In this document: positions 50,640 through 59,040 of the stretch, in pieces | Position numbering within the stretch: the stretch's first letter is position 1 | Layout of the letters: each line of letters begins with the position of its first letter | Source of the DNA: Planctomycetia bacterium | GTDB taxonomy: Bacteria > Planctomycetota > Phycisphaerae > UBA1845 > UTPLA1 | DNA length: 64,000 nt | Assembly (NCBI GenBank): GCA_015075745.1 | Contig: JABTTW010000001.1 | Coordinates: 3,162,001-3,226,000 of the forward strand | Direction: 5' to 3' | Position numbers and translations under genes: made by a program | Notes under the pieces: model-generated | Seen by the model: only the letters and a program-made list of their open reading frames with translations | Told to the model about the DNA's origin: nothing | Databases searched by the model: none

Positions 50640-51653
50640 ATGAATGCACTCGTCACCGGCGGAACTGGCTTCGTCGGCAGCCACCTCATCGAACACCTTC
50701 GCGCCGCAGGCGATAACGTCCGGGCGATCGTCCGCCCCGGCAGCAATCGCGCGTTCGTCGAATCGCTCGGCGCCGAGGCCGTTGATGGCGACCTTGATAA
50801 CCAAACCTCCCTCGAAGCCGCCTGCAAGGGTATCGATGTCGTCTTTCATTCCGCCGCTCGCGTGGAAATCGTTGGAACCTGGGACGAGTTCCAGCGAACA
50901 ACCGTGGAAGGCACGCGCCGGCTCGTGAATGCGGCGAATGCAGCCGGCGTCCGCCGTTTCGTTTTCGTCAGCTCATGCGGCGTCTATCACCCGGACCTAC
51001 TCGCGTCGGGCGAAGTCATCAACGAATTCACCCCGTCCCCACCTCCGCCCAAGTGGTTCTCATACGCCATCGCCAAGCTGAAGGCCGAAGAAGTCGTCAG
51101 GACCGAACTCACGCCGGGAACCGAGTGGGTCATCGTCCGGCTCGGCTACCTGTACGGCCCGCGCAATCGAACGATGAAGACCTACCTGGAACCGGTTATG
51201 CGCGAGGGGATCATGACCCTCATCGGGACCGGCGAAAACGAAATGGCCATGGTCTACGTCGAAGACGCCGTCCGGGCGCTGGTCCTTGCCGGCAGTTGTC
51301 CCGGCGCGGCAGGCACGACGCTGATCGCCGGAAACACCGAGCGCGTCACCCAGCGACAATACTTCGACGCCCTCGCCGACGGCTTCGGCATCCCGCGAGT
51401 CACAAGGAAGGTGAACTACTCAGTTGCTTTCGTGGCCGGCTGGGTGGGGGAGTACCTTTTCAAGGATGGCATTAGGGCCGCGGCCGTCCGACGATCCGCT
51501 ATTGCCCTGACCGGATTGCCGCAGCGCATCAACAGCGACTACACTCAGAAGCTGCTCGGCTGGAAACCGACGACAAAGTTTGATGACGGAATGCGGGCTG
51601 CGTTCCAGTGGTATCATCGTGAATACGCGGCGAAAGTTGTTCCCGGCAAGTGA
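50640..51653 (+). CDS. NAD(P)-dependent extended SDR (3-beta-HSD / dihydroflavonol reductase-like)
   Basis: A 337-residue reductase. The Rossmann motif is VTGGTGFVGSHLIEHL, the catalytic Ser/Tyr/Lys are in FVSSCGVYHP and SYAIAKLKAEE, and RLGYLYGPRNR follows. The family reduces or oxidises ketone/hydroxyl groups of lipids, sterols or nucleotide sugars. It comes 33 bases after the methyltransferase gene, so KAS III-like protein, methyltransferase and SDR probably act on one lipid-like product. The substrate cannot be told from the sequence. Confidence 0.88.
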   Translation: MNALVTGGTGFVGSHLIEHLRAAGDNVRAIVRPGSNRAFVESLGAEAVDGDLDNQTSLEAACKGIDVVFHSAARVEIVGTWDEFQRTTVEGTRRLVNAANAAGVRRFVFVSSCGVYHPDLLASGEVINEFTPSPPPPKWFSYAIAKLKAEEVVRTELTPGTEWVIVRLGYLYGPRNRTMKTYLEPVMREGIMTLIGTGENEMAMVYVEDAVRALVLAGSCPGAAGTTLIAGNTERVTQRQYFDALADGFGIPRVTRKVNYSVAFVAGWVGEYLFKDGIRAAAVRRSAIALTGLPQRINSDYTQKLLGWKPTTKFDDGMRAAFQWYHREYAAKVVPGK

Positions 51654-51726
51654 TCGCTTCGATGTGAAGTCCCGCGTGACTTTTCACGCTTTCGGCAACA
51701 ACCCAGACAAGGGCATGGAGGTCTTT

Positions 51727-52728
51727 ATGGCGACAGTAAGCAGGTCGATTTCCGTCTTAACCGTCACCCTCGCGATGTGGCTCTCCGCGTGCGCTCCCAC
51801 CGGCGGATTCAAGATCACACCGGTTCCCGCGGACCAATCGCTTCAGGAGCAGGTCGTACGGCGAGATCCCGGATGGATCAGCGATCGCATCGCCATGATC
51901 GACATTTCCGGCATTCTCATGAATTCCCACGAGCCGGGGTTCTTCTCCGAAGGTGAGCATCCTGTCGCGCTCCTCGTCGAGAATCTCGCCGCCGCCGCCC
52001 ACGACAGCAGGGTCAAGGCCGTCGTCCTCAGGATCAATTCCCCCGGCGGCACCGTCACCGCCAGCGACACCCTCTTCCAGGAGATCAAGGCGTTTAAGGC
52101 CAAGACCGGCAAACCGGTAGTCGCCTATTTTCAGGATGTCGCCGCCAGCGGGGGGTATTACCTCGCCTGCGCAGCCGACGAGATCATGGCCCAGCGAACC
52201 ACCGTGACCGGCTCGATCGGCGTCATCATGCAAATGGTCAACCTCACCAATACGATGGCCAAGTTGGGGATCGAATCGGATGCCATCAAGTCCGGGCCCT
52301 ACAAGGACACAGGCAGCCCATTCCGACAAATGCGGGCAGAGGAGCGGGAAATTTTTCAGGGTCTCGTGGACGGGTTCTACCAGCAGTTTGTCGGGGTCGT
52401 CTGCGAAGGCCGGCCGAAACTCACCCGGGATGAGGTCCTAAAGCTGGCTGACGGAAGAGTTTACAGCGCTGAGCAGGCCCTTTCGGCCGGTCTGATCGAC
52501 CGAATCGGCACTCTCACGGACGCCATCGATGCCGCGAAGGCCCGTGCCGGCCTGAAAAGGGCGATTACGGTTCGCTATCTCCGGCCAATGGAGTGGGCGC
52601 CGAACATATACGCACAGTCCCCGGCCCCTCCCGCGGCAGGCACAAATATCAATTTTTTGCACCTAAACCTGCCTTTTTTCTGGACAAATAGGCCGACATT
52701 CATGTATATTTGGCGTTCAGAAGGGTGA
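51727..52728 (+). CDS. SppA-like S49 signal peptide peptidase, lipoprotein
   Basis: A 333-residue protein from ATG 51727 with GGAGG 5 bases upstream. The signal ends in a lipobox (WLSACAP). The S49 core follows: VVLRINSPGGTVTASDTLFQE, VAASGGYYLACAADEIMAQ with the catalytic Ser, GSIGVIMQM, and IKSGPYKDTGSPFR with the catalytic Lys. It matches the short single-domain SppA form that cuts leftover signal peptides in the membrane. Lipid anchoring instead of a membrane helix is a variation. It follows the SDR gene by 73 bases. Confidence 0.9.
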   Translation: MATVSRSISVLTVTLAMWLSACAPTGGFKITPVPADQSLQEQVVRRDPGWISDRIAMIDISGILMNSHEPGFFSEGEHPVALLVENLAAAAHDSRVKAVVLRINSPGGTVTASDTLFQEIKAFKAKTGKPVVAYFQDVAASGGYYLACAADEIMAQRTTVTGSIGVIMQMVNLTNTMAKLGIESDAIKSGPYKDTGSPFRQMRAEEREIFQGLVDGFYQQFVGVVCEGRPKLTRDEVLKLADGRVYSAEQALSAGLIDRIGTLTDAIDAAKARAGLKRAITVRYLRPMEWAPNIYAQSPAPPAAGTNINFLHLNLPFFWTNRPTFMYIWRSEG

Positions 52729-52882
52729 AGCCGCAGCCGTCGCTCTGACGACTAAATGCGGTCGCCAAACATTCGTGCAGCAGCCTTTGATAAAGTCGCT
52801 GTATAGAATGTGTTAGCGGCGACCCCGGTTTTGGGAAGCTGTGGGCGTTCGCTCTGGGTGGATTCTTATCGGGAGAGCCCCG

Positions 52883-53902
52883 ATGCCTTTGAGAGTACAG
52901 TGTAGGTTCTGCGGACGAATTCTCGTCCTCAACGATGCCTTCGCCGGCGGTCGCTGCCGGTGTCAGCATTGTCGCACTGTCACCGCGGTTCCATCCTCGC
53001 ACCAATCTTCGCCGACCTCCGCTACATCACGACCTTCTCGCCCGCCGCTGATCGGCGAGGCGCCTTCACATGCGAGCCCGGTCCAGGCGGCTTCGCCTCG
53101 CGTTACGGCAGCTCGCCGTCCGGTAAGTCCCGGTCTAAGGCGCCACGTTACCTTCGGACGCGCTTCGGCGGCATTGGGCATCGCCGCGATTCTGGTCGGT
53201 CTCCCCGCTTGGTACTTCGCCTTAAGTGGTTCGCGTCAGCCGACCGTCCATCAGACGGTGACGCGCGTCGATACCGTTGCCCTTCCCGAGGCAAACGCAG
53301 GGTTGTCCGGTGCGCCGTTGGCGCTCGCCTCCGCCGACCCGCTCAACACCTACTTCGGCCTTCCGCTCAGCGGCAGCATCATCGGCTACGTCGTTGACGG
53401 TGACTCGGCCATGACACCCTACATCCACGAAATCGCTTCACTGACCGATGCGGTGAACGCCTCCTTCGTTCCCGGCTCAAAGCGCTACGGAATCGCCCAG
53501 ACATACGGTGAAGGCGGCGAAGCCGTGGTGGAGGTAGCCGAGCCGGTCGGTGATCTGGAAGGCAGCCGCCTGACGATCTCACCACGGACCTCTGCCGGCC
53601 GAACTAATCTCAGCGACGCATTGGGCGTGACCTCCGGCTGGTACGCCGATCAGGTCTTCCTGGTCATGGCCAAGACCGTTGACGCCGAAGAGCTTCAGAA
53701 GCTCGCCGCCACCGCCGAGCAGAGCGGCGCGATCGTCAATGTCATCGCCCTCGGTGAGGCCGCCAGGCAGCCCGAGCTCGCCGAAATCGCTGCGGCCTCA
53801 CGTGGCAAGTTCGTCCCGGTCAGCGACACCGCCCTTCGTGACCTCCTCGCCCGCCAGCGTGCAGCCCAGGAAGATCGCAATCGCGTAGCCGCCGCCCAGT
53901 AA
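52883..53902 (+). CDS. single-pass membrane protein with N-terminal zinc ribbon and vWA-like domain
   Basis: A 339-residue protein from ATG 52883 behind GGGAG. Residues 5-35 form a small zinc ribbon (VQCRFCGRILVLND, CRCQHCRTV). A disordered Ser/Pro/Arg linker and one membrane helix near residue 110 (ALGIAAILVGLPAWYFAL) follow. The C-terminal domain starts with GYVVDGDSAMTPYI, which resembles the first strand of a von Willebrand A domain, but the metal motif DxSxS is not intact (DGDSA). It then runs like vWA (IVNVIALGEAARQPELAEIA and AASRGKFVPVSD). Zinc-ribbon plus TM plus such a domain recurs in Planctomycetota. Function unknown. Confidence 0.7.
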   Translation: MPLRVQCRFCGRILVLNDAFAGGRCRCQHCRTVTAVPSSHQSSPTSATSRPSRPPLIGEAPSHASPVQAASPRVTAARRPVSPGLRRHVTFGRASAALGIAAILVGLPAWYFALSGSRQPTVHQTVTRVDTVALPEANAGLSGAPLALASADPLNTYFGLPLSGSIIGYVVDGDSAMTPYIHEIASLTDAVNASFVPGSKRYGIAQTYGEGGEAVVEVAEPVGDLEGSRLTISPRTSAGRTNLSDALGVTSGWYADQVFLVMAKTVDAEELQKLAATAEQSGAIVNVIALGEAARQPELAEIAAASRGKFVPVSDTALRDLLARQRAAQEDRNRVAAAQ

Positions 53903-54061
53903 TCTCCCTCCCGATCGACCACGGTTCATCACAGCAACCCAATCATGATCGATTGCGATAGCCCACTCCTTGTCTGCGCATGCGCGATCCGATTCCGCAT
54001 GGCCCAAAGGCCGAGTCGGTCTGGCCCTCGCCGATGAGATAATCCCCCAAGGCTGAAGGGC

Positions 54062-54106
54062 AATCGTGAGAAGGCCCCCGACCTCTGCAGGGGCCCGCTC
54101 ACGATT
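54062..54106 (-). terminator. long hairpin directly behind the cytochrome c' gene
   Basis: AATCGTGAG with AGGCCCC on the left pairs with GGGGCC and CTCACGATT on the right, about 16 bp with small bulges. It starts 7 bases behind the stop at 54113. There is no T-tract on either side, so termination or 3'-end protection is likely but not proven. Confidence 0.55.
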
Positions 54107-54112
54107 TGCAAT

Positions 54113-54556
54113 CTAATGCTTCTTGCCGAATTGATCGTGACACGAGCCGCACGTCTTCCCGATGGCGCTGAACTTCTCCATCGACTCCTTCGCGTCGTGC
54201 TTTTTGAGCGTCTTGGCCAGGTCGGCGCACTGCTCCGACATCTGCCCCGCGAGCTTCTTGTAGTCGGCGTGAGCGTTCTGGAATTGATTGGCATTCGCCA
54301 TCTCGGAGAGGATCCATGCCTTGATCACGGCGTCATCCCAGGTCTCGTCCAGAATGCCGGCCTTGATCCCGCCGAAGAGGTACTTTTGTCCTGCCATCAT
54401 CTGCTCAAGCTCTTGAGCAGGCTTGAACACATTCGACTTCTTGGGCGATTTGCGGGTTTGCCCCGGTTGGGCCTCCGCGCTGGGTAGCAGGCTCAGCGCG
54501 AAGATCGCGCAGAAACCAATACCGGCAACTATCTTCATGTGTTTCGAACTCATCAT
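54113..54556 (-). CDS. class II c-type cytochrome (cytochrome c'-like)
   Basis: A 147-residue exported protein. AAGGAG lies 7 bases before ATG 54556, and a signal peptide ends near AEA. A four-helix body follows (LEQMMAGQKYLFGGIKAG, DAVIKAWILSEMANANQF, LAGQMSEQCADLAKTLKKHD). The heme motif CGSCH (Cys136, Cys139, His140) sits at the C-terminus, as is typical of class II cytochromes. It sits in the periplasm; electron transfer or gas binding is possible. It is divergent from the TIM-barrel gene. Confidence 0.87.
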   Translation of the reverse strand: MMSSKHMKIVAGIGFCAIFALSLLPSAEAQPGQTRKSPKKSNVFKPAQELEQMMAGQKYLFGGIKAGILDETWDDAVIKAWILSEMANANQFQNAHADYKKLAGQMSEQCADLAKTLKKHDAKESMEKFSAIGKTCGSCHDQFGKKH

Positions 54557-54751
54557 TCCTTAACTCCTTGTGATCCGGCCTCCGACTCAGCGGTATGGCT
54601 TTAAGTAAACGTGGGTTCGCGACGACGGCGATCCCTCCCACAGAGAAACGTCGCACTGCAGATTAACGTTCGCGCAGGCGAAGTAAAGGTTACAATCCCC
54701 TTCATTCGGGTCCGCCCGCGTTGTCGGCCCCTGCGATAGGCGTAATGAGCC

Positions 54752-55558
54752 ATGCCAAACCAACTTATCAGTCGGCCGCGGTTGGCCGTGTGCCTCGACG
54801 ATCTCAAGCTGGAAATCCGCGAGGCCCTCGACATGTCCCGTCGCCTCGGCTTTCGCGCCGTCGACGTCAGCGCCCTCCGCGGCCCCATCTCGCCGGACGA
54901 AATGTCCCGCTCCGCCCAGCGCCATTTCAAAAAGCACCTGGACGATCTCGGCCTCCGGTTGTCGAGCCTGCGTGGCCCTCACGGCGGCAGCGGCTACGAC
55001 GATCCCGCAACCGGCGATCGTCGCCTCGACGCCATGCGTCGCATCATTGCATTGGCTTCGGAGATGCGCGTCCCCGCGGTTTCCACGCTGCTGGGTCCCG
55101 TTTCAAACACCTCTGATAGCAAGGTCGCCCCGCGCATTCGAGAGACGCTCAATCTCCTCGCCGAAGACGCCGACCGTCTCGGCGTCACCGTGGCCATCGA
55201 GACATCCGGGCTCACCACCACCGCGCTCCGCGATCTCCTGGCTGACATCAACTGCCCATCTCTCATGGCCTGCTGCGACACCGGCGCCATGCTCATGCAG
55301 GGAGAAGACCCGCATCGCGTCGCCGAACTGCTCGGTGGAAGGATCGGCCTGACCCGAACGCGCGACGCCGTCGCGGGCTCATCCGGGGCCATGGGCCATG
55401 AAGTGGCGATGGGGGAGGGGCAGCTCAGCCCGCCGGCGCTGCTCGCCTCGCTCGCGGAGGCCGGCTTCACCGGTGACATGGTGATGACACGAACCGGCGG
55501 CTCATCAGTCGCCCAGGACCTCATCCGTGCACGGCAGGCCTTTGAATCCCCATTGTAA
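54752..55558 (+). CDS. sugar phosphate isomerase/epimerase-like TIM-barrel protein
   Basis: A 268-residue protein of the xylose isomerase-like TIM-barrel type. RLGFRAVDVSALRG, GLRLSSLRGPHG, VTVAIETSG (Glu ligand), MACCDTGAMLMQGEDP (Asp ligand) and GEGQLSPPALLASLAEAGF are in the family order. Two His ligands are missing: the usual DxxH has Met in place of His (DTGAM), and the HxKD-type motif reads TRTRDA. The metal site may thus be partly lost or changed. It could be an isomerase with another chemistry. The gene stands alone and converges on dnaB. Confidence 0.75.
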   Translation: MPNQLISRPRLAVCLDDLKLEIREALDMSRRLGFRAVDVSALRGPISPDEMSRSAQRHFKKHLDDLGLRLSSLRGPHGGSGYDDPATGDRRLDAMRRIIALASEMRVPAVSTLLGPVSNTSDSKVAPRIRETLNLLAEDADRLGVTVAIETSGLTTTALRDLLADINCPSLMACCDTGAMLMQGEDPHRVAELLGGRIGLTRTRDAVAGSSGAMGHEVAMGEGQLSPPALLASLAEAGFTGDMVMTRTGGSSVAQDLIRARQAFESPL

Positions 55559-55591
55559 TCACGCTGTATATTGACTTACCGGGCAGACGGA

Positions 55592-57106
55592 TCAGAACGG
55601 CGCATCATCCGCCGCGCCGCCCGACATATCTGTGCCCCCGCCGTAGCGGCCTGGCTCGTAATCCGTGTCGTGGATATACGCCGGGGCGGCATTGTCGAAT
55701 CGGGTGAACTGAGGATTGAAGTGCAGCTCCACATCCCCGGTCGGTCCGTTTCGCTGCTTGGCGACGATCAACTCCGCCTTGCCCTTGAGCTTGTTCGCCA
55801 GGTCCATCCCCTCGGACGTGCCCGTCTTCTTCTTGTTCAGGTAATACTCTTCGCGGTGCAGCAGGATGACCACGTCGGCGTCCTGCTCGATGGCCCCGCT
55901 CTCGCGCAGATCGCTCATGCGCGGGCGATTGCCTTCCCGGCCTTCGACCTGCCGATTGAGCTGGGCAAGCGCGACCACCGGAATGTTCAACTCGCGGGCC
56001 AGTGCCTTAAGTCCGCGGCTGATGGCGGAGATTTCCTGCTGACGGTTCTCCCTTGATGCCCGGTCATACATCAGCTGAAGGTAATCGACAAAGACGATGC
56101 GAATATCGTGCAGCATCTTGAGCCGCCGCGCCTTGGCCCGCAGCTCCATGACGCTCATCCCCGCCGTATCGTCCACGAAGATCTTGTAATTGCGCATGTT
56201 GCCGCAGACCAGCTTCAGCTTCGTCTTTTCGGAGTCGGTCAGCCGCCCGTGACGCAGCTTGTGCAGATCGACCTGGGCGTGCGAGCACATCATGCGCTGG
56301 GCCACCTGCAGCTTGCTCATTTCCAGCGAGAAGAACGCGCACGGAATGTTCTCGACGATACCGACGTATTCCAGAATCGAGAGCCCCAGCGCCGTCTTGC
56401 CCATGCTCGGCCGCGCCGCAACAACGAGGAAGTCGCCGTTCTGCATGCCGCCGAGCATCGAGTCCAGCTCGGTAAAGCCGCTGGGCACCCCGGTCAACAT
56501 GCCTTCTTCAAACACGTCGATCTGCCGCATCGTCTCATCCAGAAAGTCGCGGATGGCGACTGCCTGGTTGCTGACGCGCTGCTCCGTCACCGCGAAGAGC
56601 TTCTTCTCCGCGTCGTCCAGGACGGTGCCCGCGTCGTCGTGCGAGTCATACGCCGAATGAAGTATGTCGCTCGTGCACGAAACGAGGTCGCGCAGCAGGC
56701 CCTTGTCCCGCACGATTCGGGCGTAGTATTCGGCGTTGGCGGCAGAGGGGACGGACCGGCAAAGGTCAATGAGATAATCGCGCCCGCCGATCTCCTCCAG
56801 GAGCCCGCGACGGCGCAGTTCGTCCTCCAGCACGATCAGGTCGATCGGGCGGTTGAGGTCGTACAGGTCGATCAGGACTTCATACAAAAGGCGATGGTCC
56901 GGTCGATACAATCGACCGGACTCATCGCGGGGAATGATTTGCAGCACGAGGCCGATCGCATCCTTGTCCAGCAGCATCGAGCCCAGAAGGCTCGCCTCGG
57001 CTTCGAGGTCCTGCGGAGGAATGCGACCCCCGGCGATCGGGTCAGTCGTCCGCGCTGCCGGGGTCGGTCTGGGTTGCGACGGCTGCGTCGGCGTTGTCGG
57101 CGACAT
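55592..57106 (-). CDS. dnaB: replicative DNA helicase DnaB
   Basis: A 504-residue protein. ATG 57106 has GGAGG 6 bases upstream and lies inside the end of rplI, giving a 65-base overlap in another frame. The N-terminal domain begins GGRIPPQDLEAEASLLGSML. The RecA-like domain has Walker A (ARPSMGKTALG), FSLEMSKLQVAQRM, Walker B (IVFVDYLQLM), SAISRGLKALARELNIPVV and LRESGAIEQDADVVILLHRE. It unwinds DNA at the fork as a hexamer. The C-terminal ~40 residues are Gly/Asp rich. It is the last gene of the ribosomal-protein run. Confidence 0.96.
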   Translation of the reverse strand: MSPTTPTQPSQPRPTPAARTTDPIAGGRIPPQDLEAEASLLGSMLLDKDAIGLVLQIIPRDESGRLYRPDHRLLYEVLIDLYDLNRPIDLIVLEDELRRRGLLEEIGGRDYLIDLCRSVPSAANAEYYARIVRDKGLLRDLVSCTSDILHSAYDSHDDAGTVLDDAEKKLFAVTEQRVSNQAVAIRDFLDETMRQIDVFEEGMLTGVPSGFTELDSMLGGMQNGDFLVVAARPSMGKTALGLSILEYVGIVENIPCAFFSLEMSKLQVAQRMMCSHAQVDLHKLRHGRLTDSEKTKLKLVCGNMRNYKIFVDDTAGMSVMELRAKARRLKMLHDIRIVFVDYLQLMYDRASRENRQQEISAISRGLKALARELNIPVVALAQLNRQVEGREGNRPRMSDLRESGAIEQDADVVILLHREEYYLNKKKTGTSEGMDLANKLKGKAELIVAKQRNGPTGDVELHFNPQFTRFDNAAPAYIHDTDYEPGRYGGGTDMSGGAADDAPF

Positions 57107-57593
57107 GTGTGACCTCCGTTTCACCCTCATCGTCAAGATCGCCGGCAATCTTCTCCGCCACGACCCATACCTTGATCGTCGCGCGGATATCATCCGCCAG
57201 CACAACCGGCACTTCCTGTGAGCCGACTTCCTTGATGTTGTGCGACATCTTGATCTGGTCGGCGTGAACCGAGTGGCCCTCCTGGACCAGGGCGTGGGAA
57301 ATCTCCCGCGGGCCGACCGAGCCATACAGGTGCCCGTCAGGCGTGCAGGCGGCGCTGATCGTCACTTCCTGACCCGTCAGGCGCTCGCACGTCTTGAGCA
57401 GCACCTCGTGGATCCGAGCCCGCTCGGCGGCGGCGATCTTCTTGTCTTCCTCGATCGCCTTCAGGTTCGCCTTCGTCGGTTCCAGCGCCAGGTGATGCGG
57501 TAAAAGGTAATTCCGAGCGTACCCCGACGTCACCTCGACGATGTCGCCGCAGAGGCCCAGTTTGGCAATGTCTTTTCGTAAGAGCAGTTTCAT
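57042..57593 (-). CDS. rplI: 50S ribosomal protein L9
   Basis: A 183-residue protein; the L9 core of about 148 residues is normal. MKLLLRKDIAKLGLCGDIVE and GYARNYLLPHHLA mark the N-domain, then a long helix (LKAIEEDKKIAAAERARIHE) and the C-domain (YGSVGPREISHAL). It binds 23S rRNA near the L1 stalk. Residues ~150-183 form an acidic tail (DDEGETE, ending GSADD) not found in most L9. The end of the gene overlaps dnaB by 65 bases. Confidence 0.96.
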   Translation of the reverse strand: MKLLLRKDIAKLGLCGDIVEVTSGYARNYLLPHHLALEPTKANLKAIEEDKKIAAAERARIHEVLLKTCERLTGQEVTISAACTPDGHLYGSVGPREISHALVQEGHSVHADQIKMSHNIKEVGSQEVPVVLADDIRATIKVWVVAEKIAGDLDDEGETEVTHVADNADAAVATQTDPGSADD

Positions 57594-57606
57594 GAATCAA
57601 TCACTC

Positions 57607-57870
57607 CTATCCGGAAAACGGCATGAGGCCGATGAATCGGGCCTGCTTGACGGCGCGCTTCATGGATCGCTGGTGTGCCGCGCAATTGCCGCTTCTCTTG
57701 CGGGAGAAGAGCTTGCCCTGGCCCGAGACCAGCTTCAACAGCGTGCCGAGGTCCTTGTAGTCCAGTTCCGTGACTTTCTCGCGGCAGAAGCGACACTTCG
57801 AGGGCTCGCGCACCTTCGAGCGCTTCTGCTTCTTGTCATCCTTTTTCTTGAACGACTTGTAGGGAGGCAT
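57607..57870 (-). CDS. rpsR: 30S ribosomal protein S18
   Basis: An 87-residue protein starting at ATG 57870, with AAAGGA about 10 bases upstream; the open frame further upstream belongs to no gene. A Lys-rich N-terminus is followed by CRFCREK and GNCAAHQ, the zinc-type (C+) form, then LLKLVSGQGKLFSRKRSG and the rRNA-binding helix KRAVKQARFIGLMP. It pairs with S6 on the platform of the small subunit. It lies between ssb and rplI as in most bacteria. Confidence 0.95.
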   Translation of the reverse strand: MPPYKSFKKKDDKKQKRSKVREPSKCRFCREKVTELDYKDLGTLLKLVSGQGKLFSRKRSGNCAAHQRSMKRAVKQARFIGLMPFSG

Positions 57871-57907
57871 GTTTTCTCTGTCCTTTCGTCGCGTCCGATT
57901 GCACTCT

Positions 57908-58402
57908 TCAGAACGGAATATTGTCACCGCCGCCGGTAGATTCGTCGATCGGCGGCATTTCGTCGTATCCACCACCACTACCACCACCACCACCGCTGCT
58001 GCTGCCGCCGCCCGCACGCGCAGGCTCTGGAGCCCGGCCGCCCGTGCGACCGCCGCGGCTCGAATCACCGGATGGCGCACCGAGAAACTGGAAGGTGTCA
58101 ACGACCACGTAGAGCTTGCTGCGCTTCTGGCCGTCTTTGCCTTCCCACTGATCGAAGCGGAGCTGGCCTTCAACAAGGATGGGCTTGCCCTTGTTCATGT
58201 ATTGATTAAGCGTTTCGGCCTGACGACCGAATGCCCGGATATCCACGTACGTCACGTCCTCGCGCTGTTCCCCCGTCTGCGACTTCCAGCGACGGTTGAT
58301 CGCCATGCCGAACTCGACGACCGGCGTATTGCTCGGCAGAAACGAGAGCTGCGGATCGCGGGTCAGATTCCCGGCCAGGATGACCTTGTTAAAGTTCGCC
58401 AT
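57908..58402 (-). CDS. ssb: single-stranded DNA-binding protein
   Basis: A 164-residue protein with AAGGAG 6 bases before the ATG. The OB fold covers residues 1-110: MANFNKVILAGNLTRDPQLS, FGMAINRRWKSQTGE and YVDIRAFGRQAETLNQYM, then KGKPILVEGQLRFDQWEGKD. A Gly/Ser-rich linker follows, and the tail ends GGGDNIPF, the acidic tip that binds partner proteins. It acts at the replication fork, in the same operon as dnaB. Confidence 0.96.
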   Translation of the reverse strand: MANFNKVILAGNLTRDPQLSFLPSNTPVVEFGMAINRRWKSQTGEQREDVTYVDIRAFGRQAETLNQYMNKGKPILVEGQLRFDQWEGKDGQKRSKLYVVVDTFQFLGAPSGDSSRGGRTGGRAPEPARAGGGSSSGGGGGSGGGYDEMPPIDESTGGGDNIPF

Positions 58403-58447
58403 GCGTTGCTCCTTGCTCCTCGCGGATCGTCACTTGTTCTCACCCGA

Positions 58448-58972
58448 TCATTTGTCGTCGGCGTCGTCGGAATCCAGGTCGGGTACCTCGTCGTCCTCGT
58501 CGCTCGACTTCGCGGTGGCCGTCGCGGCCTCACCCTCGCCGCCCCGATCGCGGCGCTCTCCGCCGAATCGGTCTCCACCGAAGCGATCGCCGCCGAACCG
58601 CTCGCGTCCGCCGCCCCAGTCGTCGCCGCGCGACGGCGCCTTCGGCGGAGGCGGTGCGTTAAACGCCTTCTCAATCGCCTCCGGCGTCAGCTTGTCGTGA
58701 CGCAGGATGATCACCCGAACCGTCTTTTCGCTCAGTTGCGCGTCGCGCTCCAGCGGCGCGATCTTCTCCGGCGCAGCCTCGAAAAAGCAGAGCATGTACA
58801 GCCCCCGCTTGTTCGGGCCGATCGGATAGGCCAGCTTGCGCTCGTCCCACTTTTTCACACCGAGGACATTCGCCTCCGCGCGACCCAGCAGACGCTTGAT
58901 TTCAGCTTCCGCCGCCGCTTCATCCGTCGCCATCGCCGGATCCATCAAAAACATCGCTTCATAGCTCTTCAC
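58448..58972 (-). CDS. rpsF: 30S ribosomal protein S6 with long acidic/Gly-Arg extension
   Basis: A 174-residue protein; S6 is usually 95-135. The core (MKSYEAMFLMDPAMA, VLGVKKWDERKLAYPIG, GLYMLCFFEA, KTVRVIILRHD) is complete to about residue 100. The extension has a repeated RFGGD motif (ERFGGDRFGGDRFGGERR) and ends in an acidic tail (DEDDEVPDLDSDDADDK). S6 binds S18 on the platform of the small subunit. It opens the classic rpsF-ssb-rpsR-rplI-dnaB block. Confidence 0.95.
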   Translation of the reverse strand: MKSYEAMFLMDPAMATDEAAAEAEIKRLLGRAEANVLGVKKWDERKLAYPIGPNKRGLYMLCFFEAAPEKIAPLERDAQLSEKTVRVIILRHDKLTPEAIEKAFNAPPPPKAPSRGDDWGGGRERFGGDRFGGDRFGGERRDRGGEGEAATATAKSSDEDDEVPDLDSDDADDK

Positions 58973-59040
58973 AAGTCACTACTCCTTACCAGTTGCGCCG
59001 CACGGAAGTACGCTATCCGGGCATCCTCAATGGCGACGCG

